A stretch of 64,000 bases of DNA from a bacterium (GCA_905221235.1 CAJNCJ010000009.1:1-64000), one strand, 5' to 3'. Counted from the first letter of the stretch, positions 1-9,571 are shown. Notes: generated by a model not told the origin, from the sequence alone. A program made the numbers and translations.

Positions 1-123
1 TAATTCCACCATAAAAATCCGTTTTAGACTAATTTCCACTTTGGTTGGGCAAGTGGAAGTTACTTTGAGAAGTTACCGAAAACATTTTCATGTTAAAAAT
101 TTTAAAAAACAGCAACAAATCTC

Positions 124-152
124 TTGCAATCGCAGGGGCTTTGTGTTATTCT
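124..152 (+). promoter_or_regulatory. Promoter of the S10 operon
   Basis: A -35 box TTGCAA (124-129) and a -10 box TATTCT (147-152) are separated by 17 bases. A TG one base upstream of the -10 makes it an extended -10. Transcription would start near 159, leaving a leader of about 130 nt before rpsJ. Confidence 0.65.
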
Positions 153-197
153 ATTATGGTGCTGTAAATTACAGCTTTAGCTTTGATGCAAGAGGTT

Positions 198-232
198 GCG
201 ACACGCTCGGTTGCATTGCCACGCAACGTCGC
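198..232 (+). promoter_or_regulatory. Structured leader hairpin upstream of rpsJ
   Basis: GCGAC (198-202) and GTTGC (210-214) pair with the contiguous GCAACGTCGC (223-232), giving a two-part stem with a 7-nt bulge and an 8-nt loop. It lies in the untranslated leader of the S10 operon. A 76-codon frame crosses this region (41-271) but has no good ribosome binding site and looks like chance. A regulatory role, for example feedback by a ribosomal protein, is only inference. Confidence 0.5.
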
Positions 233-288
233 GTCGGTTTTCTTGTGGAGCTAGCCTATTATCTTAAATAGACGAAAAGGAGAAAAAG

Positions 289-597
289 ATGGCAAACAAA
301 AAAATCCGTATCCGTTTGAAAGCTTACGAACACCGTACGCTTGACACAGCGGCTGCAAAAATCGTAGAATCAGCTACTCGTACAGGTGCACAAGTTGCGG
401 GTCCAATCCCACTTCCAACTGAACGTAGCCTCTACACAATTATTCGTGCGACTCACAAATACAAAGACTCTCGCGAACAATTTGAAATGCGTACACACAA
501 ACGTTTGATCGATATCGTTAACCCAACTCAAAAAACAGTTGATGCCTTGATGAAATTGGATCTTCCAAGTGGTGTAAACGTAGAAATCAAACTTTAA
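289..597 (+). CDS. rpsJ: 30S ribosomal protein S10 (NusE)
   Basis: S10 (102 aa, the normal length) is a head protein of the small subunit and, as NusE, takes part in antitermination complexes. The start [16 protein letters not shown] is typical of Firmicute S10. An AAGGAG sits 8 bases before the ATG. It is the first gene of the S10 operon, followed by rplC after 82 bases, as in other streptococci. Identity is certain from sequence and position. Confidence 0.98.
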
Positions 598-679
598 TCT
601 AAAGCTTGATACCTTGAGCATAAAAAACGCTCGTTAAAAACTTTTTGAATAAAAAATATAGAAAAGGAACTATTTTCTC

Positions 680-1306
680 ATGACAAAAGGAATCTTAGGG
701 AAAAAAGTGGGAATGACTCAAATCTTCACTGAAGCTGGCGAATTGATCCCTGTAACAGTTATTGAAGCAACTCCAAACGTTGTTCTTCAAGTTAAAACTG
801 TTGAAACAGACGGATACAACGCTATCCAAGTTGGTTTCGATGACAAACGCGAAGTATTGAGCAACAAACCTGCTAAAGGACATGTAGCGAAAGCTAACAC
901 GGCTCCTAAGCGCTTCATTCGTGAATTCAAAAACGTTGAAGGCTTGGAAGTTGGTGCTGAAATCACAGTTGAAACATTCGCAGCTGGAGACGTTGTTGAC
1001 GTAACTGGTACTTCTAAAGGTAAAGGTTTCCAAGGTGTTATCAAACGCCACGGACAATCACGTGGACCAATGGCTCACGGTTCTCGTTACCACCGTCGTC
1101 CAGGTTCAATGGGACCTGTTGCACCTAACCGCGTATTCAAAGGTAAAAACCTTGCAGGACGTATGGGTGGCGACCGCGTAACAATTCAAAACCTTGAAGT
1201 TGTACAAGTTGTTCCAGAAAAGAACGTTATCCTTATCAAAGGTAACGTACCAGGTGCTAAGAAATCTCTTATCACTATCAAATCAGCAGTTAAAGCTGGT
1301 AAATAA
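680..1306 (+). CDS. rplC: 50S ribosomal protein L3
   Basis: L3 (208 aa) binds near the 3' end of 23S rRNA and its long extension reaches towards the peptidyl transferase centre. The conserved extension segment [13 protein letters not shown] is present at about residues 132-145. AAGGA at 664-668 gives a slightly long 11-base spacing to the ATG. It is the second gene of the S10 operon, and rplD follows after 24 bases. Confidence 0.98.
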
Positions 1307-1330
1307 TAAAGAAAGGGGAAATCAGTCACA

Positions 1331-1954
1331 ATGGCAAACGTAACATTATTTGACCAAACTGGTAAAGAAGCTGGCCGAGTTGTTCTTAACGATGCAGTAT
1401 TTGGTATCGAACCAAATGAATCAGTTGTGTTTGATGTGATCATCAGCCAACGCGCAAGCCTTCGTCAAGGAACACACGCTGTTAAAAACCGCTCTGCAGT
1501 ATCAGGTGGTGGACGCAAACCATGGCGTCAAAAAGGAACTGGACGTGCTCGTCAAGGTTCTATCCGCTCACCACAATGGCGTGGTGGTGGTGTTGTCTTC
1601 GGACCAACTCCACGTTCATACGGCTACAAACTTCCACAAAAAGTTCGTCGCCTAGCTCTTAAATCAGTTTACTCTGAAAAAGTTGCTGAAAACAAATTCG
1701 TAGCTGTAGACGCTCTTTCATTTACAGCTCCAAAAACTGCTGAATTTGCAAAAGTTCTTGCAGCATTGAGCATCGATTCTAAAGTTCTTGTTATCCTTGA
1801 AGAAGGAAATGAATTCGCAGCTCTTTCAGCTCGTAACCTTCCAAACGTGAAAGTTGCAACTGCTACAACTGCAAGTGTTCTTGACATCGCAAATAGCGAC
1901 AAACTTCTTGTCACACAAGCAGCTATCTCTAAAATCGAGGAGGTTCTTGCATAA
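1331..1954 (+). CDS. rplD: 50S ribosomal protein L4
   Basis: L4 (207 aa) folds around 23S rRNA and lines the peptide exit tunnel. The tunnel loop reads [14 protein letters not shown], the ordinary streptococcal form, so none of the known macrolide-resistance changes in that loop is seen. The stop codon shares its last base with the ATG of rplW (TAATG), so the two are probably translationally coupled. In some bacteria L4 represses its own operon; nothing here proves that. Confidence 0.98.
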
Positions 1955-2250
1955 TGAATTTGTATGATGTTATCAAAAAACCTGTCATCACTGAAAGCTC
2001 AATGGCTCAACTTGAAGCAGGGAAATATGTATTTGAAGTTGACACTCGTGCACATAAACTTTTGATCAAGCAAGCTGTTGAAGCTGCTTTCGAAGGTGTT
2101 AAAGTTGCCAACGTTAACACAATCAACGTAAAACCAAAAGCTAAACGTGTTGGACGTTACACTGGTTTTACTAACAAAACTAAAAAAGCTATCATCACAC
2201 TTACAGCTGATTCAAAAGCAATCGAGTTGTTTGCTGCTGAAGCTGAATAA
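1954..2250 (+). CDS. rplW: 50S ribosomal protein L23
   Basis: L23 (98 aa) sits at the polypeptide exit and docks trigger factor and SRP. The N-terminus [16 protein letters not shown] is characteristic. The start overlaps the rplD stop by one base, and its ribosome binding site (GAGGAGG) lies inside the end of rplD. The length is normal for streptococci. Confidence 0.98.
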
Positions 2251-2267
2251 TCTAAGGAGGAAATATC

Positions 2268-3101
2268 GTGGGAATTCGTGTTTATAAACCAACAACAAAC
2301 GGTCGCCGTAATATGACTTCTTTGGATTTCGCTGAAATCACAACAAGCACTCCTGAAAAATCATTGCTTGTTGCATTGAAGAGCAAGGCTGGTCGTAACA
2401 ACAACGGTCGTATCACTGTTCGTCACCAAGGTGGTGGACACAAACGTTTCTACCGTTTGGTTGACTTCAAACGTAACAAAGACAACGTTGAAGCAGTTGT
2501 TAAAACTATCGAGTACGATCCAAACCGTTCTGCAAACATCGCTCTTGTACACTACACTGACGGTGTGAAAGCATACATCATCGCTCCAAAAGGTCTTGAA
2601 GTAGGTCAACGTATCGTTTCAGGTCCAGAAGCAGATATCAAAGTCGGAAACGCTCTTCCACTTGCTAACATCCCAGTTGGTACTTTGATCCACAACATCG
2701 AGTTGAAACCAGGTCGTGGTGGTGAATTGGTACGTGCTGCTGGAGCATCTGCTCAAGTATTGGGTTCTGAAGGTAAATACGTACTTGTTCGTCTTCAATC
2801 AGGTGAAGTTCGTATGATTCTTGGAACTTGCCGTGCTACAGTTGGTGTTGTCGGAAACGAACAACATGGACTTGTAAACCTTGGTAAAGCAGGACGTAGC
2901 CGTTGGAAAGGTATCCGCCCAACAGTTCGTGGTTCTGTAATGAACCCTAACGATCACCCACACGGTGGTGGTGAAGGTAAAGCACCAGTTGGTCGTAAAG
3001 CACCATCCACTCCATGGGGCAAACCTGCTCTTGGTCTTAAAACTCGTAACAAGAAAGCGAAATCTGACAAACTTATTGTTCGTCGTCGCAACGAGAAATA
3101 A
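2268..3101 (+). CDS. rplB: 50S ribosomal protein L2
   Basis: L2 (277 aa) is needed for subunit joining and peptidyl transferase activity. The conserved C-terminal segment with [12 protein letters not shown], containing the functionally important histidine, is present. The start is GTG, preceded by AAGGAGG at 2255-2261. The gene runs from the RNA-binding OB/SH3-like domain to the basic C-terminal tail RRRNEK. Confidence 0.98.
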
Positions 3102-3107
3102 TATTAA

Positions 3108-3129
3108 ACTAGTCGCTTAAGCAACTAGT
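3108..3129 (+). other. Hairpin between rplB and rpsS
   Basis: ACTAGT, GC, TTAA, GC and ACTAGT form a self-complementary stem in the 103-base gap between rplB and rpsS. There is no T-run, so it is not an intrinsic terminator. It may be an mRNA processing or stability element, which is inference. Confidence 0.4.
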
Positions 3130-3204
3130 AAATCCGCCAGCTCGGTAGCGCTCCATGTGAGCGCAAGCCGCTGTGGTACAACATTTAAAGGAGAAAATAT
3201 AAAA

Positions 3205-3486
3205 ATGGGACGCAGTCTTAAAAAAGGACCTTTCGTCGATGAGCATTTGATGAAAAAAGTTGAAGCTCAAGCTAACGACGAAAAGAAAAAAGTTATTAAA
3301 ACTTGGTCACGTCGTTCAACGATCTTCCCAAGTTTCATTGGTTACACTATTGCAGTTTATGACGGACGTAAACACGTACCTGTTTACATCCAAGAAGACA
3401 TGGTAGGTCACAAACTTGGTGAATTTGCACCAACTCGTACTTACAAAGGTCACGCTGCAGACGACAAGAAAACACGTAGAAAATAA
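3205..3486 (+). CDS. rpsS: 30S ribosomal protein S19
   Basis: S19 (93 aa) is a head protein of the small subunit that contacts the A-site finger and S13. I chose the ATG at 3205 because the protein then begins [15 protein letters not shown] like all S19 proteins and AAAGGAG (3187-3193) lies just upstream. An in-frame upstream ATG at 3157 would add 16 unrelated residues and has no binding site. Confidence 0.98.
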
Positions 3487-3497
3487 GGAGAACATAA

Positions 3498-3842
3498 ATG
3501 GCAGAAATTACTTCAGCTAAAGCAATGGCTCGTACAGTACGTGTTTCACCTCGTAAATCACGTCTTGTTCTTGATAACATCCGTGGTAAAAGCGTAGCCG
3601 ATGCAATCGCAATCTTGACATTCACTCCAAACAAAGCTGCTGAAATCATCTTGAAAGTTTTGAACTCAGCTGTAGCTAACGCTGAAAACAACTTTGGTTT
3701 GGATAAAGCTAACTTGGTAGTATCTGAAGCATTCGCGAACGAAGGACCAACTATGAAACGTTTCCGTCCACGTGCGAAAGGTTCAGCTTCACCAATCAAC
3801 AAACGTACAGCTCACATCACTGTAGCTGTTGCAGAAAAATAA
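3498..3842 (+). CDS. rplV: 50S ribosomal protein L22
   Basis: L22 (114 aa) has a globular domain on the subunit surface and a beta hairpin reaching into the exit tunnel. The hairpin stretch [17 protein letters not shown] (about residues 90-106) is of normal sequence, with no sign of macrolide-resistance insertions. The gene is spaced 11 bases from rpsS with AAGGAG in the gap. Confidence 0.98.
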   Translation: MAEITSAKAMARTVRVSPRKSRLVLDNIRGKSVADAIAILTFTPNKAAEIILKVLNSAVANAENNFGLDKANLVVSEAFANEGPTMKRFRPRAKGSASPINKRTAHITVAVAEK

Positions 3843-3854
3843 GGAGGTAAAATC

Positions 3855-4508
3855 GTGGGTCAAAAAGTACATCCAATTGGTATGCGTGTCGGCATCATCC
3901 GTGATTGGGATGCCAAATGGTATGCTGAAAAAGAATACGCGGATTACCTTCATGAAGATCTTGCAATCCGTAAATTCGTTCAAAAAGAACTTGCTGACGC
4001 AGCAGTTTCAACTATCGAAATCGAACGCGCAGTAAACAAAGTTAACGTTTCACTTCACACTGCTAAACCAGGTATGGTTATCGGTAAAGGTGGTGCTAAC
4101 GTTGATGCACTCCGTGCAAAACTTAACAAATTGACTGGAAAACAAGTACACATCAACATCATCGAAATCAAACAACCGGATTTGGATGCTCACCTTGTAG
4201 GTGAAGGAATTGCTCGTCAATTAGAGCAACGTGTTGCTTTCCGTCGTGCACAAAAACAAGCAATCCAACGTGCAATGCGTGCTGGAGCTAAAGGAATCAA
4301 AACTCAAGTATCAGGTCGTTTGAACGGTGCAGATATCGCCCGTGCTGAAGGATACTCTGAAGGAACTGTTCCACTTCACACACTTCGTGCAGATATCGAT
4401 TACGCTTGGGAAGAAGCAGATACTACATACGGTAAACTTGGTGTTAAAGTATGGATCTACCGTGGTGAAGTTCTTCCAGCTCGCAAAAACACTAAAGGAG
4501 GTAAATAA
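3855..4508 (+). CDS. rpsC: 30S ribosomal protein S3
   Basis: S3 (217 aa) lies at the mRNA entry tunnel and contributes to ribosomal helicase activity. A KH domain is visible with the GKGG loop in [15 protein letters not shown] (about residues 74-88). The start is GTG, preceded by AAGGAGG. It ends 3 bases before the rplP ATG, whose binding site (AAAGGAGG) overlaps the rpsC C-terminus. Confidence 0.98.
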
Positions 4509-4511
4509 CCA

Positions 4512-4925
4512 ATGTTAGTACCTAAACGTGTTAAACACCGTCGTGAATTCCGTGGAAAAATGCGCGGTGAAGCAAAAGGTGGAAAAGAAGTAGCATTCGG
4601 TGAATACGGTCTTCAAGCTACAACTAGCCACTGGATCACTAACCGCCAAATCGAAGCTGCTCGTATCGCCATGACTCGTTACATGAAACGTGGTGGTAAA
4701 GTTTGGATTAAAATCTTCCCACACAAATCATACACTGCTAAAGCTATCGGTGTGCGTATGGGATCTGGTAAAGGGGCACCTGAAGGTTGGGTAGCACCAG
4801 TTAAACGTGGTAAAGTGATGTTCGAAATCGCTGGTGTATCTGAAGAGATTGCACGCGAAGCGCTTCGTCTTGCTAGCCACAAATTGCCAGTTAAATGTAA
4901 ATTCGTAAAACGTGAAGCAGAATAA
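4512..4925 (+). CDS. rplP: 50S ribosomal protein L16
   Basis: L16 (137 aa) helps organise the A-site architecture of the large subunit. The N-terminus [19 protein letters not shown] and the segment [15 protein letters not shown] are diagnostic. It is tightly packed between rpsC and rpmC, with gaps of 3 and 9 bases. Confidence 0.98.
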   Translation: MLVPKRVKHRREFRGKMRGEAKGGKEVAFGEYGLQATTSHWITNRQIEAARIAMTRYMKRGGKVWIKIFPHKSYTAKAIGVRMGSGKGAPEGWVAPVKRGKVMFEIAGVSEEIAREALRLASHKLPVKCKFVKREAE

Positions 4926-4934
4926 GGAGAAGGC

Positions 4935-5141
4935 ATGAAACTTAATGAAGTAAAAGAATTTGTTAAAGAACTTCGTGGTCTTTCTCAAGAAGAACTCGCG
5001 AAGCGCGAAAACGAATTGAAAAAAGAATTGTTTGAACTTCGTTTCCAAGCTGCTACTGGTCAATTGGAACAAACAGCTCGCTTGAAAGAAGTTAAAAAAC
5101 AAATCGCTCGTATCAAAACAGTTCAATCTGAAGCGAAATAA
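4935..5141 (+). CDS. rpmC: 50S ribosomal protein L29
   Basis: L29 (68 aa) is a small two-helix protein next to L23 at the exit tunnel. The charged helical sequence, with [20 protein letters not shown] in the first half, fits the family in content and length. AAGGAG precedes the ATG by 5 bases. Confidence 0.97.
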
Positions 5142-5165
5142 TAGACTAGGGAAGGAGAAATTTCA

Positions 5166-5426
5166 ATGGAACGCAATAATCGTAAAGTTCTTGTTGGACG
5201 TGTTGTATCTGACAAAATGGACAAGACAATCACAGTTGTAGTTGAAACAAAACGTAACCACCCAGTCTATGGTAAACGTATTAACTACTCTAAAAAATAC
5301 AAAGCTCATGATGAAAACAATGTTGCCAAAGAAGGCGATATCGTACGTATCATGGAAACTCGTCCGCTTTCAGCTACAAAACGTTTCCGTCTTGTAGAAG
5401 TTGTTGAAGAAGCGGTCATCATCTAA
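5166..5426 (+). CDS. rpsQ: 30S ribosomal protein S17
   Basis: S17 (86 aa) is an OB-fold protein needed early in 30S assembly. The segments [19 protein letters not shown] and HPVYGKR are typical. GGAAGGAG lies upstream. It is normally the last gene of the S10 operon; here transcription most likely continues into rplN. Confidence 0.98.
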
Positions 5427-5451
5427 TCAAACCTGAAAGGAGAAAACTGAA

Positions 5452-5820
5452 ATGATTCAAACAGAAACTCGTTTGAAAGTCGCAGACAACAGCGGTGCTC
5501 GCGAAATCTTGACTATCAAAGTTCTTGGTGGTTCAGGACGTAAATTTGCAAACATCGGTGATGTTATCGTGGCATCTGTAAAACAAGCTACTCCTGGTGG
5601 TGCGGTTAAAAAAGGTGACGTTGTTAAAGCAGTTATCGTTCGTACTAAATCAGGTGCTCGTCGTGCTGATGGTTCATACATCAAATTTGACGAAAACGCA
5701 GCAGTTATCATCCGTGAAGACAAAACTCCTCGCGGAACACGTATCTTTGGCCCAGTTGCACGTGAATTGCGTGAAGGTGGCTTCATGAAGATCGTGTCAC
5801 TTGCTCCAGAAGTACTTTAA
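5452..5820 (+). CDS. rplN: 50S ribosomal protein L14
   Basis: L14 (122 aa) is the beta-barrel protein at the subunit interface that contacts L19 and 16S rRNA. It starts [19 protein letters not shown], as in most bacteria. It is the first gene of the spc operon. AAAGGAG lies 11 bases before the ATG. Confidence 0.98.
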   Translation: MIQTETRLKVADNSGAREILTIKVLGGSGRKFANIGDVIVASVKQATPGGAVKKGDVVKAVIVRTKSGARRADGSYIKFDENAAVIIREDKTPRGTRIFGPVARELREGGFMKIVSLAPEVL

Positions 5821-5840
5821 TTTTTAGAAACAAACTAGTC

Positions 5841-5873
5841 CCCTGGATTTACCTCCAGGGTGCCCTTATGGGC
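5841..5873 (+). other. Double hairpin between rplN and rplX
   Basis: CCCTGGA (5841-5847) pairs with TCCAGGG (5854-5860), and GCCC/GGGC (5862-5873) forms a second small stem directly after it. Both lie in the 78-base gap before rplX, upstream of its ribosome binding site. There is no T-run, so I do not call it a terminator. It may be a translational control or mRNA processing element. Confidence 0.45.
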
Positions 5874-5898
5874 GTAAGAAAAATCAAGGAGAAACCTA

Positions 5899-6204
5899 AT
5901 GTTTGTAAAAAAAGGCGACAAAGTTCGCGTAATCGCTGGTAAAGATAAGGGAACAGAAGCTGTTGTCCTTACTGCCCTTCCAAAAGTAAACAAAGTTATC
6001 GTTGAAGGTGTTAACATCGTTAAGAAACACCAACGTCCAACTAACGAGCTTCCTCAAGGTGGTATCATCGAGAAAGAAGCAGCTATCCACGTATCAAACG
6101 TTCAAGTTTTGGACAAAAATGGTGTAGCTGGTCGTGTTGGTTACAAATTTGTAGACGGTAAAAAAGTTCGCTACAACAAAAAATCAGGCGAAGTGCTTGA
6201 TTAA
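5899..6204 (+). CDS. rplX: 50S ribosomal protein L24
   Basis: L24 (101 aa) is an assembly initiator of the large subunit. The N-terminal KOW motif is seen in [19 protein letters not shown]. The gene follows the 78-base structured gap after rplN and has AAGGAG upstream. Normal length. Confidence 0.98.
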
Positions 6205-6227
6205 TCACGAAGGAAAGGAGAAGTATA

Positions 6228-6770
6228 ATGGCAAATCGTTTAAAAGAAAAATATCTTAATGAAGTAGTTCCTGCTTTGACAGAACAATTCAACTACTCAT
6301 CAGTGATGGCTGTGCCTAAAGTAGATAAGATCGTTTTGAACATGGGTGTTGGTGAAGCTGTATCAAACGCTAAAAGCCTTGAAAAAGCTGCTGAAGAATT
6401 GGCGCTTATCTCAGGTCAAAAACCACTTATCACTAAAGCTAAAAAATCAATCGCCGGCTTCCGTCTTCGTGAAGGTGTTGCGATCGGTGCAAAAGTTACC
6501 CTTCGTGGTGAACGTATGTACGAATTCTTGGATAAATTGGTTTCAGTTTCACTTCCACGTGTACGTGACTTCCACGGTGTTCCAACAAAATCATTTGATG
6601 GACGCGGAAACTACACGCTTGGTGTGAAAGAACAATTGATCTTCCCAGAAATCAACTTCGATGACGTTGACAAAACTCGTGGTCTTGACATCGTTATCGT
6701 AACAACTGCTAACACTGACGAAGAGTCACGTGCATTGCTTACAGGCCTTGGAATGCCTTTTGCAAAATAA
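6228..6770 (+). CDS. rplE: 50S ribosomal protein L5
   Basis: L5 (180 aa) carries 5S rRNA into the central protuberance and contacts P-site tRNA. The motif [11 protein letters not shown] near residue 28 and [10 protein letters not shown] are diagnostic. AAAGGAG lies upstream. Next gene rpsN after 17 bases. Confidence 0.98.
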   Translation: MANRLKEKYLNEVVPALTEQFNYSSVMAVPKVDKIVLNMGVGEAVSNAKSLEKAAEELALISGQKPLITKAKKSIAGFRLREGVAIGAKVTLRGERMYEFLDKLVSVSLPRVRDFHGVPTKSFDGRGNYTLGVKEQLIFPEINFDDVDKTRGLDIVIVTTANTDEESRALLTGLGMPFAK

Positions 6771-6787
6771 TATAGGAGGTAAATCTA

Positions 6788-6973
6788 ATGGCTAAAAAAT
6801 CAATGATTGCTAAGAACAAACGTCCAGCGAAGTTCTCTACTCAAGCTTATACTCGTTGTGAAAAATGTGGTCGTCCACATTCAGTTTACCGCAAATTTAA
6901 ACTTTGCCGTGTTTGCTTCCGTGAATTAGCTTACAAAGGACAAATTCCTGGTGTAACAAAAGCATCTTGGTAA
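6788..6973 (+). CDS. rpsN: 30S ribosomal protein S14, zinc-binding type (S14Z)
   Basis: S14 (61 aa) of the short, zinc-binding type. Two CxxC pairs, CEKC and CRVC, about 13 residues apart, form the zinc site. This is the usual main copy in Gram-positive spc operons; a longer zinc-independent paralogue often lies elsewhere. AGGAGG precedes the ATG. Confidence 0.98.
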
Positions 6974-6986
6974 TTTAAGATATCAA

Positions 6987-7076
6987 GGGCGTCAAAACTC
7001 TAAGTGAAAATAGGAAACTTGACGAAGAAACTAAAGTTTCTAGGAAAGTTTATCTTTTTCACACAGAGTTTAGCCC
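6987..7076 (+). repeat. Long hairpin element A between rpsN and rpsH
   Basis: Five nested arms pair across 90 nt: GGGC/GCCC, AAACTCT/AGAGTTT, GTGAAAA/TTTTCAC, AAACTT/AAGTTT and GAAACT/AGTTTC. The element at 7671-7757 has the same architecture and keeps blocks such as TAGGAA and the TATCT before the right arm, but every stem has different bases that still pair. This looks like one family of structured element. It resembles the short interspersed palindromes of streptococcal genomes, but I cannot name it. Confidence 0.6.
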
Positions 7077-7257
7077 GGGTTCAGTTGGTTTTGCCAATTT
7101 GAACACGAGCTACAGCTTTGGCAAAAAAGACCAATTTGCTTTGGAGCATCGCTCCTGCATCAAATTGCCTATTTTTGCTCTTGCTGTTACGCTCTTTGTA
7201 TCATGTATTAACTAGCAAGTGCAACTTGCAAACTACTAGTAAGAGGAGAAAAACAAA

Positions 7258-7656
7258 ATGGTTATGACTGACCCAATCGCAGACTTCCTAACTCGTATTC
7301 GTAACGCTAACCAAGCTAAACACGAAGTACTTGAAGTACCTGCATCAAACATCAAAAAAGGGATTGCTGAAATCCTTAAACGCGAAGGTTTTGTAAAAAA
7401 CGTTGAAATCATCGAAGATGACAAACAAGGCATCATCCGTGTATTCCTTAAATACGGACCAAACGGTGAAAAAGTTATCACTAACTTGAAACGTGTTTCT
7501 AAACCAGGACTTCGTGTCTACAAAAAACGTGAAGACCTTCCAAAAGTTCTTAACGGACTTGGAATTGCTATCCTTTCAACTTCTGAAGGTTTGCTTACTG
7601 ATAAAGAAGCACGCCAAAAGAATGTTGGTGGGGAAGTTATCGCTTACGTTTGGTAA
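7258..7656 (+). CDS. rpsH: 30S ribosomal protein S8
   Basis: S8 (132 aa) is a primary 16S rRNA binder and, in E. coli, the repressor of the spc operon. The start [18 protein letters not shown] and the C-terminal segment ending GGEVIAYVW are typical. It is set off from its neighbours by unusually long gaps of 284 and 191 bases, each holding a long hairpin. AGAGGAG precedes the ATG. Confidence 0.98.
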   Translation: MVMTDPIADFLTRIRNANQAKHEVLEVPASNIKKGIAEILKREGFVKNVEIIEDDKQGIIRVFLKYGPNGEKVITNLKRVSKPGLRVYKKREDLPKVLNGLGIAILSTSEGLLTDKEARQKNVGGEVIAYVW

Positions 7657-7670
7657 AATCAAGATACAAA

Positions 7671-7757
7671 GCTCGTAAAGAACAAAGCAAAATTAGGAAG
7701 TTGGAGAAGTTTGTTTACAAACAAGCCAACTTATCTATTTTGCACAGTTCTTAGAGC
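7671..7757 (+). repeat. Long hairpin element B between rpsH and rplF
   Basis: An 87-nt hairpin with arms GCTC/GAGC, AAGAAC/GTTCTT, GCAAAAT/ATTTTGC, GAAGTTGG/CCAACTT and an inner GTTTGT/ACAAAC. It is the partner of the element at 6987-7076: same order and length of arms, different bases, pairing kept. It is transcribed within the spc operon and is not a terminator, since no T-run follows. Confidence 0.6.
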
Positions 7758-7847
7758 GTGTTCAATTTAGCTATTGAACTCAATAAGTATCTGAACCCCG
7801 TGAAAACTGGCCGTTCTGGCCTGACAATTTAACAGGAGAAAATAAAC

Positions 7848-8384
7848 ATGTCACGTATTGGTAATAAAGTTATCGTGTTGCCTGCTGGTGTTGAAATCAC
7901 TAACAATGACAACGTTGTAACTGTAAAAGGACCTAAAGGAGAACTTACTCGTGAGTTCTCAAAAGATATTGAAATCCGTGTGGAAGGTACTGAAGTAACT
8001 CTTCACCGTCCAAACGATTCAAAAGAAATGAAAACTATCCACGGAACTACTCGTGCCCTTTTGAACAATATGGTTGTTGGTGTATCAGAAGGATTCAAGA
8101 AAGAACTTGAAATGCGCGGGGTTGGTTACCGTGCACAACTCCAAGGATCTAAACTTGTTTTGGCTGTTGGTAAATCTCATCCAGACGAAGTTGAAGCTCC
8201 AGAAGGAATTACTTTTGAACTTCCAAACCCAACAACAATCGTTGTTAGCGGAATTTCAAAAGAAGTAGTTGGTCAAACAGCTGCTTACGTACGTAGCCTT
8301 CGTTCACCAGAGCCATATAAAGGTAAAGGTATCCGTTACGTTGGTGAATTCGTTCGCCGTAAAGAAGGTAAAACAGGTAAATAA
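7848..8384 (+). CDS. rplF: 50S ribosomal protein L6
   Basis: L6 (178 aa) has two related domains and lies near the factor-binding centre. The start [17 protein letters not shown] and the C-terminal [20 protein letters not shown] are diagnostic. AGGAG lies 8 bases upstream. The 191-base gap before it carries hairpin element B. Confidence 0.98.
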   Translation: MSRIGNKVIVLPAGVEITNNDNVVTVKGPKGELTREFSKDIEIRVEGTEVTLHRPNDSKEMKTIHGTTRALLNNMVVGVSEGFKKELEMRGVGYRAQLQGSKLVLAVGKSHPDEVEAPEGITFELPNPTTIVVSGISKEVVGQTAAYVRSLRSPEPYKGKGIRYVGEFVRRKEGKTGK

Positions 8385-8390
8385 TGTTGA

Positions 8391-8409
8391 GTGGTTGATC
8401 ATCAACCAC
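8391..8409 (+). other. Short perfect hairpin between rplF and rplR
   Basis: GTGGTTGAT and ATCAACCAC, separated by one base, form a perfect inverted repeat in the 83-base gap. No T-run follows. The near-zero loop would open to a smaller stem in RNA. Role unknown. Confidence 0.35.
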
Positions 8410-8467
8410 CAACCTATTTTCCAACTTTGTGCATAGCACACGATTTAAAACTAAAGAGGTGAAAACT

Positions 8468-8824
8468 GTGATTTCAAAACCAGATAAAAACAAACTCCGC
8501 CAAAAACGCCACCGTCGCGTTCGCGGAAAACTCTCTGGAACTGCTGATCGCCCACGTTTGAACGTATTCCGTTCTAATACAGGCATCTACGCTCAAGTGA
8601 TTGATGACGTAGCGGGTGTAACGCTCGCAAGTGCTTCAACTCTTGACAAAGAAGTTTCAAAAGGAACTAAAACTGAACAAGCCGTTGCTGTCGGTAAACT
8701 CGTTGCAGAACGTGCAAACGCTAAAGGTATTTCAGAAGTGGTGTTCGACCGCGGTGGATATCTATATCACGGACGTGTGAAAGCTTTGGCTGATGCAGCT
8801 CGTGAAAACGGATTGAAATTCTAA
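8468..8824 (+). CDS. rplR: 50S ribosomal protein L18
   Basis: L18 (118 aa) binds 5S rRNA with L5. I chose the GTG at 8468 because it gives the standard start with [19 protein letters not shown] and has AGAGGTGA just upstream. The in-frame ATG at 8429 would add 13 residues that do not belong to the family. Confidence 0.96.
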
Positions 8825-8841
8825 TAGGAGGACACTAGAAA

Positions 8842-9336
8842 ATGGCATTTAAAGACAATGCAGTTGAATTAGAAGAACGCGTAGTTGCTGTCAACCGTGT
8901 TACAAAAGTTGTTAAAGGTGGACGTCGTCTTCGTTTCGCAGCTCTTGTTGTTGTTGGTGACCACAACGGTCGCGTAGGATTTGGTACTGGTAAAGCTCAA
9001 GAAGTTCCAGAAGCAATCCGTAAAGCAGTAGATGATGCTAAGAAAAACTTGATCGAAGTTCCTATGGTTGGAACAACAATCCCACACGAAGTTCTTTCAG
9101 AATTCGGTGGAGCTAAAGTATTGTTGAAACCTGCTGTAGAAGGTTCTGGAGTTGCCGCTGGTGGTGCAGTTCGTGCCGTTGTGGAATTGGCAGGTGTGGC
9201 AGATATTACATCTAAATCACTTGGTTCTAACACTCCAATCAACATTGTTCGTGCAACTGTTGAAGGTTTGAAACAATTGAAACGCGCTGAAGAAGTTGCT
9301 GCCCTTCGTGGTATCTCAGTTTCTGATTTGGCATAA
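8842..9336 (+). CDS. rpsE: 30S ribosomal protein S5
   Basis: S5 (164 aa) acts in decoding fidelity at the mRNA entry site. The N-terminal double-stranded RNA binding fold and the loop [20 protein letters not shown] (about residues 20-39), where spectinomycin-resistance changes usually map, are intact and ordinary. AGGAGG lies upstream. Confidence 0.98.
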   Translation: MAFKDNAVELEERVVAVNRVTKVVKGGRRLRFAALVVVGDHNGRVGFGTGKAQEVPEAIRKAVDDAKKNLIEVPMVGTTIPHEVLSEFGGAKVLLKPAVEGSGVAAGGAVRAVVELAGVADITSKSLGSNTPINIVRATVEGLKQLKRAEEVAALRGISVSDLA

Positions 9337-9349
9337 GAAAGGGGATAAA

Positions 9350-9532
9350 ATGGCTCAAATTAAAATTACTTTGACTAAGTCTCCAATCGGACGCATTCCA
9401 TCACAACGTAAAACTGTTGTAGCACTTGGACTTGGCAAATTGAACAGCTCTGTTATTAAAGAAGATAACGCTGCTATCCGTGGTATGATCACAGCAGTAT
9501 CTCACTTGGTAACAGTTGAAGAAGTAAACTAA
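9350..9532 (+). CDS. rpmD: 50S ribosomal protein L30
   Basis: L30 (60 aa). The ATG at 9350 gives [15 protein letters not shown], the usual start, with AAAGGGG upstream. A longer in-frame reading from 9296 overlaps the end of rpsE and adds nothing of the family. Normal order rpsE-rpmD-rplO. Confidence 0.97.
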   Translation: MAQIKITLTKSPIGRIPSQRKTVVALGLGKLNSSVIKEDNAAIRGMITAVSHLVTVEEVN

Positions 9533-9537
9533 TGAAT

Positions 9538-9571
9538 TTTTAGGGGATGTGCACTATACCATCCCCTAAAA
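9538..9571 (+). other. Hairpin between rpmD and rplO
   Basis: TTTTTAGGGGATG pairs with CATCCCCTAAAA around a short loop. It lies in the 144-base gap before rplO. It has no T-run on the plus strand, so the operon probably reads through; a processing or partial attenuation role is possible. Confidence 0.45.

Noticed and set aside
41..271. A 76-codon frame upstream of rpsJ
   Set aside because: No binding site before its ATG, composition unlike a protein, and it overlaps the promoter and structured leader of the S10 operon.
3347..3802. A 151-codon minus-strand frame over rpsS and rplV
   Set aside because: It is antisense to two certain ribosomal protein genes and has no family resemblance or binding site.
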